Numbered from the stretch's first letter, positions 10,901 to 19,248 are shown. The stretch: DNA of 64,000 nt from Lewinellaceae bacterium (GCA_020636275.1 JACJYD010000004.1:186001-250000); one strand, 5' to 3'. Program-made: numbers and translations. Notes: generated by a model not told the origin, from the letters alone.

Positions 10901-11167
10901 CACCTGGAGGGCTCTTTCATCGAGGTTTCCGTCATCGACCAGGGCATCGGTATCGCGACACAGGACTTGCCCCGGATATTTGAGAAATTCCGGCAATTAA
11001 ATGAAGACACCTTGTCCGACAGACCACTGGGCACCGGACTGGGCTTGCCCATTTGCAAGGAGATCGTCGAGCACCACGGCGGGAAGATCTGGGTAGAAAG
11101 CACTCCGGGCAAGGGTAGTACCTTTGTTTTTACGCTTCCGGTTCAAAGCGAAACCAGTCCGTCATGA
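7904..11167 (+). CDS. Reg_prop/Y_Y_Y sensor histidine kinase
   Basis: A 1087-residue membrane sensor kinase. A signal peptide ('FFVFALTNTSLVFSQ') is followed by a long periplasmic two-propeller sensor with repeated 'DRxGxxWIGTxxGGLxxxxP' blades (Reg_prop family), a Y_Y_Y Ig-like domain near residues 700-790, one TM helix near 800-820, and a HisKA domain with His852 in 'STVSHELRTPLTS'. The HATPase has an N-box ('LINLIFNAVKFSEKG') and G-boxes ('DQGIGIA', 'GTGLGLPI'). In Bacteroidota this sensor layout usually belongs to one-protein hybrid systems that sense glycans and end with REC and AraC. Here the chain stops after the HATPase, and the REC and AraC parts are encoded by the flanking genes. 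The ligand is unknown. Confidence 0.93.
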   Translation: MIGSSCAFWIFFVFALTNTSLVFSQRIVFEHFSTENGLSNNQVECLFQDRYGFIWIGTANGLNKFDGYQFTHYSNHLDEPTTISNNAIHAILESRDGALWVGTNGGLNRFDPLSETFRYFRNIPGDPNSLIHNRVVALHQDESGFLWAGTPLGLEKLNPETGTFTHYQITAPETDIPWFEISAIAELTPDPEADLIIGTWGAGVFRFNRKTGQFYPLEVEGLPLPCWVSAFFLDNKGLLWMAASSCNIYRFNPDIPRFEIARKDTEVTTRNLQAICVTQNGQMLVGRGGEGLSILGPDLRSSEDFLLYPDSPDPYSNWVTAIFEDREGGVWIGKMGYGISRFYPKKRKFKVYEHIEGDDKSLSSNIVTGIMETKKGALWVATRRDGINIQKPAREGEFTHLRKSPGGLSTDEIVSLHEDRNGLIWIGTWGHGINVFDPQKKKFFTFRPASDDPQSLVSNFINGFCETKEGELWIATTDGISVLALNEWKKGRFRNYRLDPDEPRSLSYRRADVIVQDHIGRIWIGTNAGGLDLYDPACDGFIHFRHDPYNPRSLGSDRVLDIFEDSHHRLWIGTFGGGLSLFHPESNDFNHYSTQEGLPSDEILGITEDATGYLWLTTGNGLSRFEVDSVRFTNYYAYDGLAGNNLQDRSLIRCPNGGNILCGSRSGLSVFNPDSLVKNQFVPPIVLLSLKKYRTDGYIRENTSEAGLNERREVILSYREKIITLEFAALSFNNPSKNQYAYRLRGYNEDWIYLGNKREVTFTSLRPGTYTFQVKGSNDDGIWNEEGTSLRITVLPPWWSTKWAMLIWSGLIVFLLFNVVRFQVNRNVERHEAAKLKELNDAKSAFLSTVSHELRTPLTSIMGFSKLIKKRLEEKIFPYTDLSDPKRQRVSAQVIGNIDIVISETERLTDLINDVLDLAKIEAGKVVWHMELLSIEEMIRRAESSTASLFEEKKRNLICSVAPDLPPFMGDGNRILQVLINLIFNAVKFSEKGPVRCEAHLEGSFIEVSVIDQGIGIATQDLPRIFEKFRQLNEDTLSDRPLGTGLGLPICKEIVEHHGGKIWVESTPGKGSTFVFTLPVQSETSPS

Positions 11168-12261
11168 GCAAAAACCTCCTTCATACCCTTCTGGTCCGGA
11201 ATCAGGACCTATCCGGGCTGATCAGGCAGGTGGCGGAAGCATCCGACGCCCGGGTGTGGGTGGAAAATGCCCAGGGCATGCTCCTTTTCGGCACGCCGGA
11301 AGAACACTATCTGCAACGTATTCCGGTAATGGCCTCGGGCGTGTTGCTGGGGTATGTCAGCGGTTGCGAAAAAGCGCCAATGATCGCAGGTTGGCTTGAG
11401 CAATTGGCTACGCTGGAAGAAAACCGGAAAAAATTAGGCGCGGAAGTACTGCATCTCTACCGGGAACTCAACCTCATTTTCGATTTTTCGGAAAAACTGG
11501 CATCGGTCGCCAGCCTGGATTCCATTGCTCAATTGACCCTCCTGGAAGCCGGGCGTCTGATCTCTTTCGAACAGGGCGTGGTTTTCCTGCAGACGGACCC
11601 TTCGAATCCCGGGCAGAAAATAGCCGAGATCGGGGTACCTATCGATCCGGTCTTACTTACGACCCAATTGCAGGAAGGCGAATCCGCCGCGATAATCGAC
11701 CTGGAAAAAAATTGGGCCCTTTTTGCTCCGCTAAAGGTCAGCCGGTACCACCTGGGAAACATCCTGCTCTTGCGCGGGCAGGCCGAAGAATTCTCGGCAG
11801 CGGATCTAAAGCTGCTCACCACCCTGGCCTTTCAATCCGCTTCGGCAATGGAGCGTTCCATTTACTATGAATCGGCAACCGCCCAGGCGCTCGAACAGCA
11901 ACGTCGTCAATTGATCTTCGATCTGGCAATGCGCGATCCTTTCTTTCGCAAGGTGGTCGCCACCATCGAACAACGCATGGGGGACCCCGCCTTCAGCGTG
12001 GAACAGCTCAGTCAGGCCATACTCCTCTCCCCTTCTCAACTCCAACGAAAAATCCTGGCTCTCACCGAGAAATCACCCGGACAGATCATTCGCAATATTC
12101 GCCTCCAAAAAGCAAAGGAACTCCTGCGCAGTACCGACCTGAACGTAGCTGAAGTTGCCTTTCAATGCGGGTTTTCCGACCCTTCCTATTTCACCCGGAT
12201 CTTCCGGAAAGAGGAAGGAATACCCCCCTCCCAATGGAAAGAAGAACAGGAGCCGGCCTGA
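11164..12261 (+). CDS. GAF-domain AraC-family transcriptional regulator
   Basis: A 365-residue protein. The N-terminal region and residues about 110-240 resemble a GAF-like small-molecule sensor domain ('DSIAQLTLLEAGRLISFEQG', then 'LTTLAFQSASAMERS'). The last ~110 residues are a two-helix-turn-helix AraC DNA-binding domain ('SVEQLSQAILLSPSQLQRKI', 'VAEVAFQCGFSDPSYFTRIF'). No receiver domain is visible. The start codon overlaps the kinase stop (ATGA), indicating translational coupling. With the preceding receiver and kinase it forms a split version of a hybrid two-component system. It may be controlled by protein contact or by a GAF ligand rather than by phosphorylation; this is inference. 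Confidence 0.88.
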   Translation: MSKNLLHTLLVRNQDLSGLIRQVAEASDARVWVENAQGMLLFGTPEEHYLQRIPVMASGVLLGYVSGCEKAPMIAGWLEQLATLEENRKKLGAEVLHLYRELNLIFDFSEKLASVASLDSIAQLTLLEAGRLISFEQGVVFLQTDPSNPGQKIAEIGVPIDPVLLTTQLQEGESAAIIDLEKNWALFAPLKVSRYHLGNILLLRGQAEEFSAADLKLLTTLAFQSASAMERSIYYESATAQALEQQRRQLIFDLAMRDPFFRKVVATIEQRMGDPAFSVEQLSQAILLSPSQLQRKILALTEKSPGQIIRNIRLQKAKELLRSTDLNVAEVAFQCGFSDPSYFTRIFRKEEGIPPSQWKEEQEPA

Positions 12262-12494
12262 TCAGCCAATTCAGAATGCGGTATTTGTCCTACTTAATGC
12301 ACCTTTTGTCCTAGGAAAGGGGAATCAGAACACCGCATCTTTGTACCACATGGACAAAAGACCAAACCAAATATTACAAAAAAAATTATTCTTTTACCCC
12401 CTGATTTATTCCGCGTTGCGTTGTTACCCCTCTAACGACGCAACCGGGTAAATCCAATGTCATCCATTTCAAAGTAAAGTTAACCCCAAAAAAA

Positions 12495-12512
12495 GAGGCA
12501 ATCGATTGCCTC
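12495..12512. repeat. Perfect 18-bp palindrome GAGGCAATCGATTGCCTC
   Basis: An uninterrupted self-complementary 18-mer in the 464-base region between the AraC gene and the next CDS. It has no loop, so it is more likely a dimer-protein binding site or part of the composite 3' structure just before the terminator than a stable hairpin. Function unknown. Confidence 0.5.
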
Positions 12513-12524
12513 CCCACAAATACC

Positions 12525-12579
12525 GGGCGTTGCAAGTTCTCCTTTTTCTCAGGAGACGTTTGCGACGCCCTGTTTTTTT
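12525..12579 (+). terminator. Rho-independent terminator of the split two-component operon
   Basis: An 11-bp stem (GGGCGTTGCAA paired with TTGCGACGCCC, one G-T wobble) encloses a smaller CTCCT/AGGAG stem and is followed by TGTTTTTTT. It lies 263 bases after the AraC gene, so it would leave a long 3' UTR. Confidence 0.75.
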
Positions 12580-12588
12580 ATACCCAAA

Positions 12589-12699
12589 TTGTTTCGAATT
12601 GACCATGAAACACAGGTCTTTATACGTGCGTTCTATAGAAACTGGCTGGAAGAAAATTTGAATCCGAATGCCTGGACGGGGTCGGAGCTGGTGGAATGA
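12589..12699 (+). pseudogene. Possible 3' remnant of a lost gene (about 36 codons)
   Basis: Just after the terminator an open frame without ATG (TTG at 12589) reads LFRIDHETQVF, AFYRNWLEENL and NPNAWTGSELVE and then a TGA. The composition looks like a real protein tail (Trp, Asn, Glu rich, no low complexity), but there is no start or domain. The stop overlaps an ATG in frame with the next gene. I do not recognise the family. It could be a decayed gene end, or chance. Apart from this, the palindrome and the terminator, I see nothing in 12262-12725. Confidence 0.25.
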
Positions 12700-12725
12700 G
12701 GGCGGAAAAATACTCTCCTTGTCAG

Positions 12726-13826
12726 ATGCCTAAAAAATCACCTCGAATGCACAAATTGATCTACGCTGCCGCTTTAATACTCCTGCTCTTCCCAATCGAA
12801 GCTTCCGCACAGAAAAGCAAAGCTAAGCCGGGCATCGCCAACGAGGAAATGCCCGCTCTGGACTGGCGCGACTTCAAGGACCTCAAAAGGAACCCGCTGG
12901 GCTGGTGGTCGGCCAATATGGCGAAAAGCCTCTACTTCCAGTATGACCGCAAACGCAATGTCGAACTGCTGAGCCTCACGACCCGGGAAGACTCCTACAA
13001 CGTGAGCGACCTCGGCCTGGTGATCAAAGCCTCCGATGCCGTTAAGGCCGTTCTGGAGGAGATCCCGCTCCTCTCCACCAACAAGATCGAATCCTGGGAG
13101 GTCTCCAACCTGGATATCCCCGTTTCGGAACGCGTGGTCAAAGGCATGGGCTTCCGGATGGAGGTCCTCCACTTCGAGTTCGGGCCCCTTTGGAGCACGG
13201 TCCGCGCCCATAACGGCATGCACGGCGCACGACTTACCATCGGAGAGATTCTGGGGACGCGAAAAAAAGAAGGAGTGCTCACCGCGGGGAGCAAGCTGGC
13301 AACCGGTCAACGGGGCTACCCTATCGGCGGAGAAGCGTTGGTGGGCATCGACCTGCTCCAAACGGTGTTCGGCGGTCGGAAATTTCGCATCGAGACAAAA
13401 GCAAAGAACCCGTGGTCTTTCGCACTTTCACCCCGGCTGGGCTACGGGCTGGCATTCGACCTTTCCAATGTGTACAAACTCCCCGACGACTGGACCCTGA
13501 TCGAGGAGATCATCGAACAATCGATCGTGGAGCTGACCCCTTGGGACTCCCAGCTCGAACGCGACCTGGCCAAAGTGGCGACCGACCTGATCATCAAGGA
13601 TATCAGCGTGCCCAAGTCGCTGACCAGTACCGTTTTCGAAACGGACCTCGACCTGACCATCAAGAAAAACCTCCCGCCCCGGGAAGTGGGAAATGCCCTC
13701 AGATACCGGCAGATCGGAGCCTATGCCAGGCTTGGAAAGTCTTTCTACAAACCCCAGGCGGAGGGAACGCCAAAATATACCGTTGGGTATTTCGGAGTAG
13801 GCGTCTTTTGGGCCACATTTTTTTAA
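12726..13826 (+). CDS. Exported protein of unknown function, probable outer-membrane association
   Basis: About 366 residues from ATG 12726; in-frame ATGs at 12696 and 12747 are alternatives. I prefer 12726 or 12747 because the signal peptide ('LIYAAALILLLFPIEASAQ') then sits at the N-terminus. The mature part starts with a Lys-rich linker and 'ALDWRDFKDLKRNPLGWW'. It has no domain I recognise. The C-terminal third alternates hydrophobic and polar residues and ends in 'YFGVGVFWATFF', a terminal Phe typical of outer-membrane barrels. It converges on the T9SS type B gene with one base between the stops. Function not assignable. Confidence 0.8.
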   Translation: MPKKSPRMHKLIYAAALILLLFPIEASAQKSKAKPGIANEEMPALDWRDFKDLKRNPLGWWSANMAKSLYFQYDRKRNVELLSLTTREDSYNVSDLGLVIKASDAVKAVLEEIPLLSTNKIESWEVSNLDIPVSERVVKGMGFRMEVLHFEFGPLWSTVRAHNGMHGARLTIGEILGTRKKEGVLTAGSKLATGQRGYPIGGEALVGIDLLQTVFGGRKFRIETKAKNPWSFALSPRLGYGLAFDLSNVYKLPDDWTLIEEIIEQSIVELTPWDSQLERDLAKVATDLIIKDISVPKSLTSTVFETDLDLTIKKNLPPREVGNALRYRQIGAYARLGKSFYKPQAEGTPKYTVGYFGVGVFWATFF

Positions 13827-13827
13827 A

Positions 13828-15411
13828 TTACCGATCCGGCAATACCGTAATGCTTCCTTCCCGAAGGCAGCTTTTTCCAGTCACCACATCCGTCACCCAG
13901 GCCATGAAGGCATATACCCCCGCCTGCACGATCCTTCCTCCTGCGGTCCCGTCCCAGCCATAGGCCGGATCGTCAGGGCAAAAATCGTGCTGCTCGAAGA
14001 GGATCCCCCCCCAGCGATCGAAAACCAGAAAGTCGCGCACAAGCAACTCGGCGCAATTGCCGCCGATGATATATCTGTCGTTGAGCCCGTTTGAATTAGG
14101 AGAAAAGGCGTTGGGGAAATACACCAGGATACTGTCGCAATACGTCTTGCACCGGACGGGCGACAGGTGGAAGGATGTTTCCGACACGCAGCCTGCGGAG
14201 GTGGTGGCCCGGATGTAATTCGTACCGCCCCAATTGCGCTTGATGATCCAGGGACGGTTGGGCTCGTAGGAGTAATCCCGCCCGTTGACCCATTCGTAGA
14301 AGGTGCTGGTATCGATCAAAGCCTGGGAAAAATAGATGCCGAGCGTGTCGCCGATACAGGTTTCGATATCGGGGAAAGAAGGCAGGTCGACCGGATGTTC
14401 CACTTCGATCCAGGCTGAATCCTTTACCACGCACCCGCTGTAGTCGATACCCTTAAGGTAGTAAACCCCGGTATGCGCATCGGTGGCTGTAAATCCGACC
14501 TCACTCCCGGTCAAGCCCGTCCCGTCGGGCAGGGTCCAGAGGTAGGGATCGTATCCGGAGTCTTCGATGAGGTAGATGGTCTCTCCGATGCAAATGGTCT
14601 GCGGGGCCTCGATCACCAGATGCGAAATGGGGTAAAACCCGGTCACATGGCTAGCCGTATATACGCAACCGGCGCTATTGGTGACCGTCACATCGTATAA
14701 TCCTTCGTCGAAAAGGGGAATGGTTTTCGTGGTATCGCCGGTCGACCAGCTGTAGTGATAATTGCCGCTCACACTGGGTGCGGCCGTTAGCGCGGTGGTA
14801 TCTCCATAACAGATCTGTTCGGGTCCGTCGATGGCAAGGGTGACCTCCTCGTAATAATACACCCGGGTCACGACGCTGTCGCAACCACATTGGGAAATCA
14901 AATGCTCAGTAACGACCAGCCCCGAACTGTCGGGGTCGCAGACCTGGATCTTCAGGGTGTCGTTATAGGTTGGGTTGACGGGGATATAGCCGATCGACAC
15001 GTAATTATCAACCGTGACCCCTCCGATCGGAACGCCTACGATGGCGATAAAAAAACCGGTATTCCCTACGAGCAGGTCTCCGAGGAACTCCGTGCCCAAC
15101 ACAACGGCAGCGTTCAAGGGGTAGGTATATACGCAGAGGGGGTCGTGGTTCGGGGCCTCTACCCACAAGCCGCTCAGCACATCCCCCGCACAGGGAATCA
15201 GGTCGGCATTGTCGAGGGTAATGGAGTTCACCCCATAGGTGGGGTTGTTGTTGTACACACAAGGGGAGCCTGCAACCAGGATATCCTCAAGAAAAGTGGT
15301 GGGGTATACATCGGAAGGCACATCCGTACCGAATAATACTTCCCCGCAGGGATCCTGGGCCAGGCCCCGGCAAGCTATCAGGGTGATTGTGATTAAAAGG
15401 GGTAGCTTCAT
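13828..15411 (-). CDS. Secreted protein with T9SS type B (gliding-motility) sorting domain
   Basis: A 527-residue exported protein. The signal peptide ('LLITITLIACRGLAQ') is followed by a Cys-rich region with several PKD/Ig-like beta-sandwich modules marked by 'YSWSTGDTTKTI', 'YLWTLPDGTG' and 'CVYTASH'. The C-terminus is a type B T9SS sorting domain: 'YFPNAFSPNSNGLNDRYI', 'FDRWGGILFE', 'GWDGTAGG' and 'GVYAFMAWVTD'. Proteins of this kind are exported through the type IX system and are usually adhesins or surface-layer components; no catalytic domain is visible. It is the only type B sorting domain in the window. It is monocistronic, and the 172 bases upstream show only a small AACTTG/CAAGTT hairpin. 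Confidence 0.92.
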   Translation of the reverse strand: MKLPLLITITLIACRGLAQDPCGEVLFGTDVPSDVYPTTFLEDILVAGSPCVYNNNPTYGVNSITLDNADLIPCAGDVLSGLWVEAPNHDPLCVYTYPLNAAVVLGTEFLGDLLVGNTGFFIAIVGVPIGGVTVDNYVSIGYIPVNPTYNDTLKIQVCDPDSSGLVVTEHLISQCGCDSVVTRVYYYEEVTLAIDGPEQICYGDTTALTAAPSVSGNYHYSWSTGDTTKTIPLFDEGLYDVTVTNSAGCVYTASHVTGFYPISHLVIEAPQTICIGETIYLIEDSGYDPYLWTLPDGTGLTGSEVGFTATDAHTGVYYLKGIDYSGCVVKDSAWIEVEHPVDLPSFPDIETCIGDTLGIYFSQALIDTSTFYEWVNGRDYSYEPNRPWIIKRNWGGTNYIRATTSAGCVSETSFHLSPVRCKTYCDSILVYFPNAFSPNSNGLNDRYIIGGNCAELLVRDFLVFDRWGGILFEQHDFCPDDPAYGWDGTAGGRIVQAGVYAFMAWVTDVVTGKSCLREGSITVLPDR

Positions 15412-15583
15412 CTTTTTATAAAAATATCCTCTTCATATGCCTCCGCTCCAAAACTTTCTACGACCGTTTCTTACATGTCCTTGAAACTTGTTGTCAAGTT
15501 AAGGAGAATTATCAGTAACTTTTCTACTCGATCATTGACAAGCTGAAAGGATTTGCCTTTCTTCTTGTCAATAAACATTTTTT

Positions 15584-16588
15584 ATGAATCCACTCCAATC
15601 CTTATGGGCCGCACTGCTCTTCGTAGTGCTGGTGCTGGCAATCATCTTTGTCAGGCAATACTACCTGCAGGGGTGGATCGAGCAGATCCCGATCGTGCGG
15701 TCGTTGGACGATTCCTACAATCGGGCCAAAAAGACCTTTGCCCAATTGGGTGCAGGAGCCGTACAGCGATTTTACGAAACCAGCGAAACAAAACAGATCG
15801 TCACCGGCGACAAACCCAGAGGAAGAGATCAACTCGTCGTCCGATCCACATGGATCAGGGAAGATCTCATCCGGAAATTCCGGGAAAAAGGGTTTTCCAA
15901 AGGCCGGTTGGAAGCAGCTATCCGGGTACTGGACTACGTCGACGCTTACAAGGAGTTCGCCCTGCAGGACATGTATGAATACAAGGTCCTGGCCAGCGTC
16001 AAACTGGCCCAGGCGCTGCTCGAATCGGAAGTGGGGCAGTCCAGGCTCGCCCGGGAGGCCAATAACCACTTCGGCATAAAAGGCGTCCCCACGGCCCAGG
16101 GGCGCAACAAACTCGCCCGTATCCGCTCCGGCCATACGGAATCGCTCTGCTATTGTACCCGGCAAACCGATTTCAGCTACCAGGCGCCGGCGATCGGAAC
16201 CATCAATGTGAACGACGACCACCCCACCGATGCATTCGAAGTGTACCTGAGCGTAAAGGACAGTTACCGCCGGCATACCCGGCTGTTGACCACCTGCAGC
16301 CAATATGGCCGAAAAGGCTGCTACGGCTGGATTTGGAGGACCTTTCCCGTGGGCAGCACCGCCGATATCACCCAACTCGCCATCGACCACCGGGCCATTA
16401 CCGGGATGCGCCCGTCTGACTACTTCGGGGGAGAAACGACGGTGCCCTATTACGCCGCCGCCGCATCCGGACTAAAGGGCGCCTTTTACGCGACCAGCAA
16501 AACCTATCCGCGAAAGATCAGAGCATTGATAGAAACCTACGAACTCTGGCGATTCGATTACGACCTGATTCAATCCATCACTTCATAG
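15584..16588 (+). CDS. Membrane-anchored peptidoglycan glucosaminidase
   Basis: A 334-residue protein with an N-terminal uncleaved TM anchor (residues ~8-24, 'AALLFVVLVLAIIFV') and a mannosyl-glycoprotein endo-beta-N-acetylglucosaminidase (FlgJ/LytD-like) domain from ~135. The catalytic Glu is E147 in 'LAQALLESEVGQSRLA', followed by the family's 'NNHFGIKG' motif. The end contains 'GCYGWIW' and a YGG-like region. It would cleave GlcNAc-MurNAc linkages from the periplasmic face of the inner membrane. Substrate polarity is inferred from the family. Downstream lies a hairpin doublet and an unknown exported protein on the same strand, possibly cotranscribed. Confidence 0.9.
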   Translation: MNPLQSLWAALLFVVLVLAIIFVRQYYLQGWIEQIPIVRSLDDSYNRAKKTFAQLGAGAVQRFYETSETKQIVTGDKPRGRDQLVVRSTWIREDLIRKFREKGFSKGRLEAAIRVLDYVDAYKEFALQDMYEYKVLASVKLAQALLESEVGQSRLAREANNHFGIKGVPTAQGRNKLARIRSGHTESLCYCTRQTDFSYQAPAIGTINVNDDHPTDAFEVYLSVKDSYRRHTRLLTTCSQYGRKGCYGWIWRTFPVGSTADITQLAIDHRAITGMRPSDYFGGETTVPYYAAAASGLKGAFYATSKTYPRKIRALIETYELWRFDYDLIQSITS

Positions 16589-16623
16589 ACTATTTCATTC
16601 ACTTTATGTTCTTTGACAAGATT

Positions 16624-16704
16624 AATAAAACATATATCAGCGCCAGTGGCGCTGATATATGTTTTATTATAACGATCGCGACCTGCGGTCGCGATCGTTA
16701 TAAT
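16624..16704. repeat. Tandem doublet of long hairpins (22-bp and 18-bp stems)
   Basis: The first hairpin, 16624-16668, has arms AATAAAACATATATCAGCGC plus CA and its exact complement around a single G. The second, 16666-16704, has arms ATTATAACGATCGCGACC and complement around TGC. They share three bases (ATT). AT-rich bases and GC-rich tips match the other long hairpins of this window. The doublet lies 36 bases after the glucosaminidase stop and 30 bases before the next ATG. It may be a terminator for the first gene, but no run of more than four T follows. Confidence 0.85.
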
Positions 16705-16734
16705 TATTTTGTCACACTACTTAAATCATTTATC

Positions 16735-17844
16735 ATGAAAAATTTCTTTCTACTCATTGGATTTATTGCAGCAGCCTGGTTTACTGCGGATGTGGCCATG
16801 AACAAATTCGGGCTGCGATTTCAGGGAACCGAAAATACGGCATTTGCCAGCCTTTCCAGCGATTTTCGCAGCCCAGGAGCCGACCGTTCCGCCCCCTCTT
16901 CCACATACCGGGAAGAGGCAGCCGATGAAGACGTAGTGCTTCGATTCAGCCGCGAAGAAAATAAGGAATACAACCCCTACGACACCTACGCCAAGGGCGC
17001 CGTTCCCCCGGTAGACCGGCAAGTGGCGGTCAAACCTTCAAAAAAAGCGAGTTCGCCGAAAATCGTGAACGTCAACGATTGGGTCGATCGCTTTACATCG
17101 ATCGCCTTTTTAGAAGCTCAGAACAAGGATGTGCACGTGCCGGCCACCCTTTCCCTGGCCACCGGCCTCCACCTGATCCAGCAGGGCGAGCGGATCGACT
17201 CCAAGGAGGACTACATCAATAAAGTGATCGACTACCTCGTCGGCATCAAGGACAAGGCCTCCGACAAGGACCGGAAAGCATACTTCCAGTATGCAGCCAA
17301 CACCCGCTACTGGCTTCAGGGTATGGAGCGCAGCGGTATTCCCACTGCCGAGCTCAAATCGCTCATTTCCCACTACAATCTGGATGCTTTTGACGAAGTG
17401 GTATTCGAGAGCATTACGAAAAAACAGCTGATCAACACCAAGGTGACGCGCATAGAGCCCAAGACCGAAAAGCCCGTCTTCGTGGGCGATAAGACCGATA
17501 AGGCAGCCTTGCGGAAACACGCCGATAAGGTGAACCAATGGGCCGAAGAAGAACTCGCCGGATCGGGATACGACATGCAGTTTGCCGCTGCGAGCGAATC
17601 GCCCTCGGGCGTGGTCGCCGAAGTCCGCAAGGCCGTCGCTTCCCTGGAAGTGGGTGAGTCGATGGTATTCGACGACCCGGCCGACTACGAACTGGCCGTC
17701 AAGGAACTGGTCGCTTTGGAATCGGGCTTCAACTCCTGGAAAGCCTACTACATGGATCAGCCTTCCCGTGCCCAGAAGCAGTTTCGCGACCGGCATAACC
17801 TGATGAGCAAAGGTTTGAAGATGCGGGTGACCCGGCAGAAATAA
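16735..17844 (+). CDS. Exported/membrane-anchored protein of unknown function
   Basis: 369 residues from ATG 16735 (MKNFFLLIGFIAAAWF). A longer frame from 16606 would have to translate the hairpin doublet and has no signal sequence, so it is rejected. After the N-terminal hydrophobic segment there is a polar linker ('RSPGADRSAPSSTYREEAA') and an all-helical region with many Lys/Glu/Asp residues ('NVNDWVDRFTSIAFLEAQNK', 'SLATGLHLIQQGERIDSKED'). No domain is recognised with confidence. The position behind a glucosaminidase suggests a cell-wall or periplasmic role; this is only context. Confidence 0.8.
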   Translation: MKNFFLLIGFIAAAWFTADVAMNKFGLRFQGTENTAFASLSSDFRSPGADRSAPSSTYREEAADEDVVLRFSREENKEYNPYDTYAKGAVPPVDRQVAVKPSKKASSPKIVNVNDWVDRFTSIAFLEAQNKDVHVPATLSLATGLHLIQQGERIDSKEDYINKVIDYLVGIKDKASDKDRKAYFQYAANTRYWLQGMERSGIPTAELKSLISHYNLDAFDEVVFESITKKQLINTKVTRIEPKTEKPVFVGDKTDKAALRKHADKVNQWAEEELAGSGYDMQFAAASESPSGVVAEVRKAVASLEVGESMVFDDPADYELAVKELVALESGFNSWKAYYMDQPSRAQKQFRDRHNLMSKGLKMRVTRQK

Positions 17845-17866
17845 GGAGTCAGGGCAATTAGTCCAC

Positions 17867-17894
17867 TTGTTTTTTGATTTTTCTGCTAGTTTTG
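17867..17894 (+). promoter_or_regulatory. Bacteroidota-type promoter of the sugar porter gene
   Basis: TTG (17867-17869), 17 bases, then TAGTTTTG (17887-17894), which fits the -33 TTG / -7 TAnnTTTG consensus. The ATG follows 20 bases later, giving a very short leader. Confidence 0.7.
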
Positions 17895-17914
17895 CAGATC
17901 AAAAAACGGAACAC

Positions 17915-19240
17915 ATGAACAACCGCAAAATCTTATTTTGGTCGATTACCGTCGCCCTGGCCGGTTTTTTGTTTGGCTTTGACACCGTGGTGATCTCCGG
18001 CGCCGACCTTTCCCTGCAGGCCCTATGGCCACAGGGAGAAGTATTCCATGGGTTTATCATCATGGCCTCTGCCTTGTGGGGCACCGTGATCGGCGCCATG
18101 TTCGGCGGAATACCCACCGACAAGTTGGGGCGGAAGAAGACCCTCTTCTGGATCGGGGTTTTCTACTTCGTCTCGGCAGTTGGATCGGCCCTGGCCGGCG
18201 ATCCCTGGGTATTTGCCTTGTTCCGTTTTCTGGGTGGCCTGGGCGTCGGGGCATCTACCGTAGCTGCACCGGCCTACGTCTCCGAAATCGCACCGGCGAA
18301 TGACCGGGGCAAACTTGTAGCGCTGTACCAGTTTAACATCGTCTTCGGCATCCTCATCGCTTTCGTGTCGAACTACCTGCTCAGCGGCCTCGGCGCGAAC
18401 GCCTGGCGGTGGATGGTCGGAGTAGAAGCCTTCCCGGCTTTCATCTACACCCTGATGGTCCTGACCGTGCCTAAAAGTCCGCGCTGGCTGCTCATCGTGA
18501 AGCACGACCGGGAGGCCGCCGCCAAAACGCTGCGCCTGATCGATCCGGAGATGGACGTAGACGCCGAGATGCATCGCATCATTGCCGACCATGAAGTGGT
18601 CGATAAAAGCGAGACGATCTTTAGCAGCAAATATCGATTCCCTTTGGTCCTGGCTTTTTTGATCGCCTTTTTTAATCAGTTTTCGGGCATCAACGCCTTT
18701 TTGTACTACGCTCCGCGGATCTTTGAGATCGCAGGGTTGGAGCAGAGTTCGGCCCTGCTGAGCAGCATCGGTATCGGGGTGACCAACCTCGTGTTCACCC
18801 TGGTGGGGCTGTCGATGATCGACCGCTTCGGCCGAAGGCAGCTGATGTACATCGGCTCCGTAGGGTATATCATTTCCCTGTCGATGGTCGCGCTGGCCTT
18901 TCTGATGGGGATAAAAGGGATGACCGTACCCATTTTCCTGTTCCTCTTCATCGCCGCGCATGCGATCGGGCAGGGAACGGTGATCTGGGTATTCATTTCC
19001 GAGATCTTCCCCACTCACCTGCGGGCCAAAGGGCAGTCGTTCGGAAGTTCGGTGCACTGGGTACTGGCAGCCGCCATCCCCTCGCTGATCCCCGTGCTGT
19101 TCAAACACATTGGGGCCGCGCCGGTTTTCGGTATTTTTACGTTCATGATGGTGTTGCAACTCCTCTTCGTGTGGCGGATGATGCCGGAAACCAAGCAGGT
19201 GCCGCTGGAGGAATTGGAACTGAAGTTAAGCGCTAAATAA
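17915..19240 (+). CDS. MFS sugar porter (SP family)
   Basis: 441 residues from ATG 17915, placed directly after a good promoter; an upstream in-frame ATG at 17867 overlaps that promoter. Twelve TM helices are apparent. Sugar-porter signatures are 'GFDTVVISGA' in TM1, 'DKLGRKKT' after TM2, 'NQFSGINAFLYYAPRIF' in TM7, 'DRFGRRQLM' between TM8 and TM9, and 'PETKQVPLEELE' at the C-terminus. It would import a monosaccharide or small sugar through proton symport or facilitated uptake. The next gene is a GH32 beta-fructosidase, so fructose or sucrose/fructan fragments are the likely substrates; this is context-based inference. Confidence 0.92.
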   Translation: MNNRKILFWSITVALAGFLFGFDTVVISGADLSLQALWPQGEVFHGFIIMASALWGTVIGAMFGGIPTDKLGRKKTLFWIGVFYFVSAVGSALAGDPWVFALFRFLGGLGVGASTVAAPAYVSEIAPANDRGKLVALYQFNIVFGILIAFVSNYLLSGLGANAWRWMVGVEAFPAFIYTLMVLTVPKSPRWLLIVKHDREAAAKTLRLIDPEMDVDAEMHRIIADHEVVDKSETIFSSKYRFPLVLAFLIAFFNQFSGINAFLYYAPRIFEIAGLEQSSALLSSIGIGVTNLVFTLVGLSMIDRFGRRQLMYIGSVGYIISLSMVALAFLMGIKGMTVPIFLFLFIAAHAIGQGTVIWVFISEIFPTHLRAKGQSFGSSVHWVLAAAIPSLIPVLFKHIGAAPVFGIFTFMMVLQLLFVWRMMPETKQVPLEELELKLSAK

Positions 19241-19248
19241 AATAGAAA

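Noticed and set aside
16606..16734. N-terminal extension of the exported protein to ATG 16606
   Set aside because: It would translate the two hairpins and bury the signal sequence; ATG 16735 gives a normal N-terminus.
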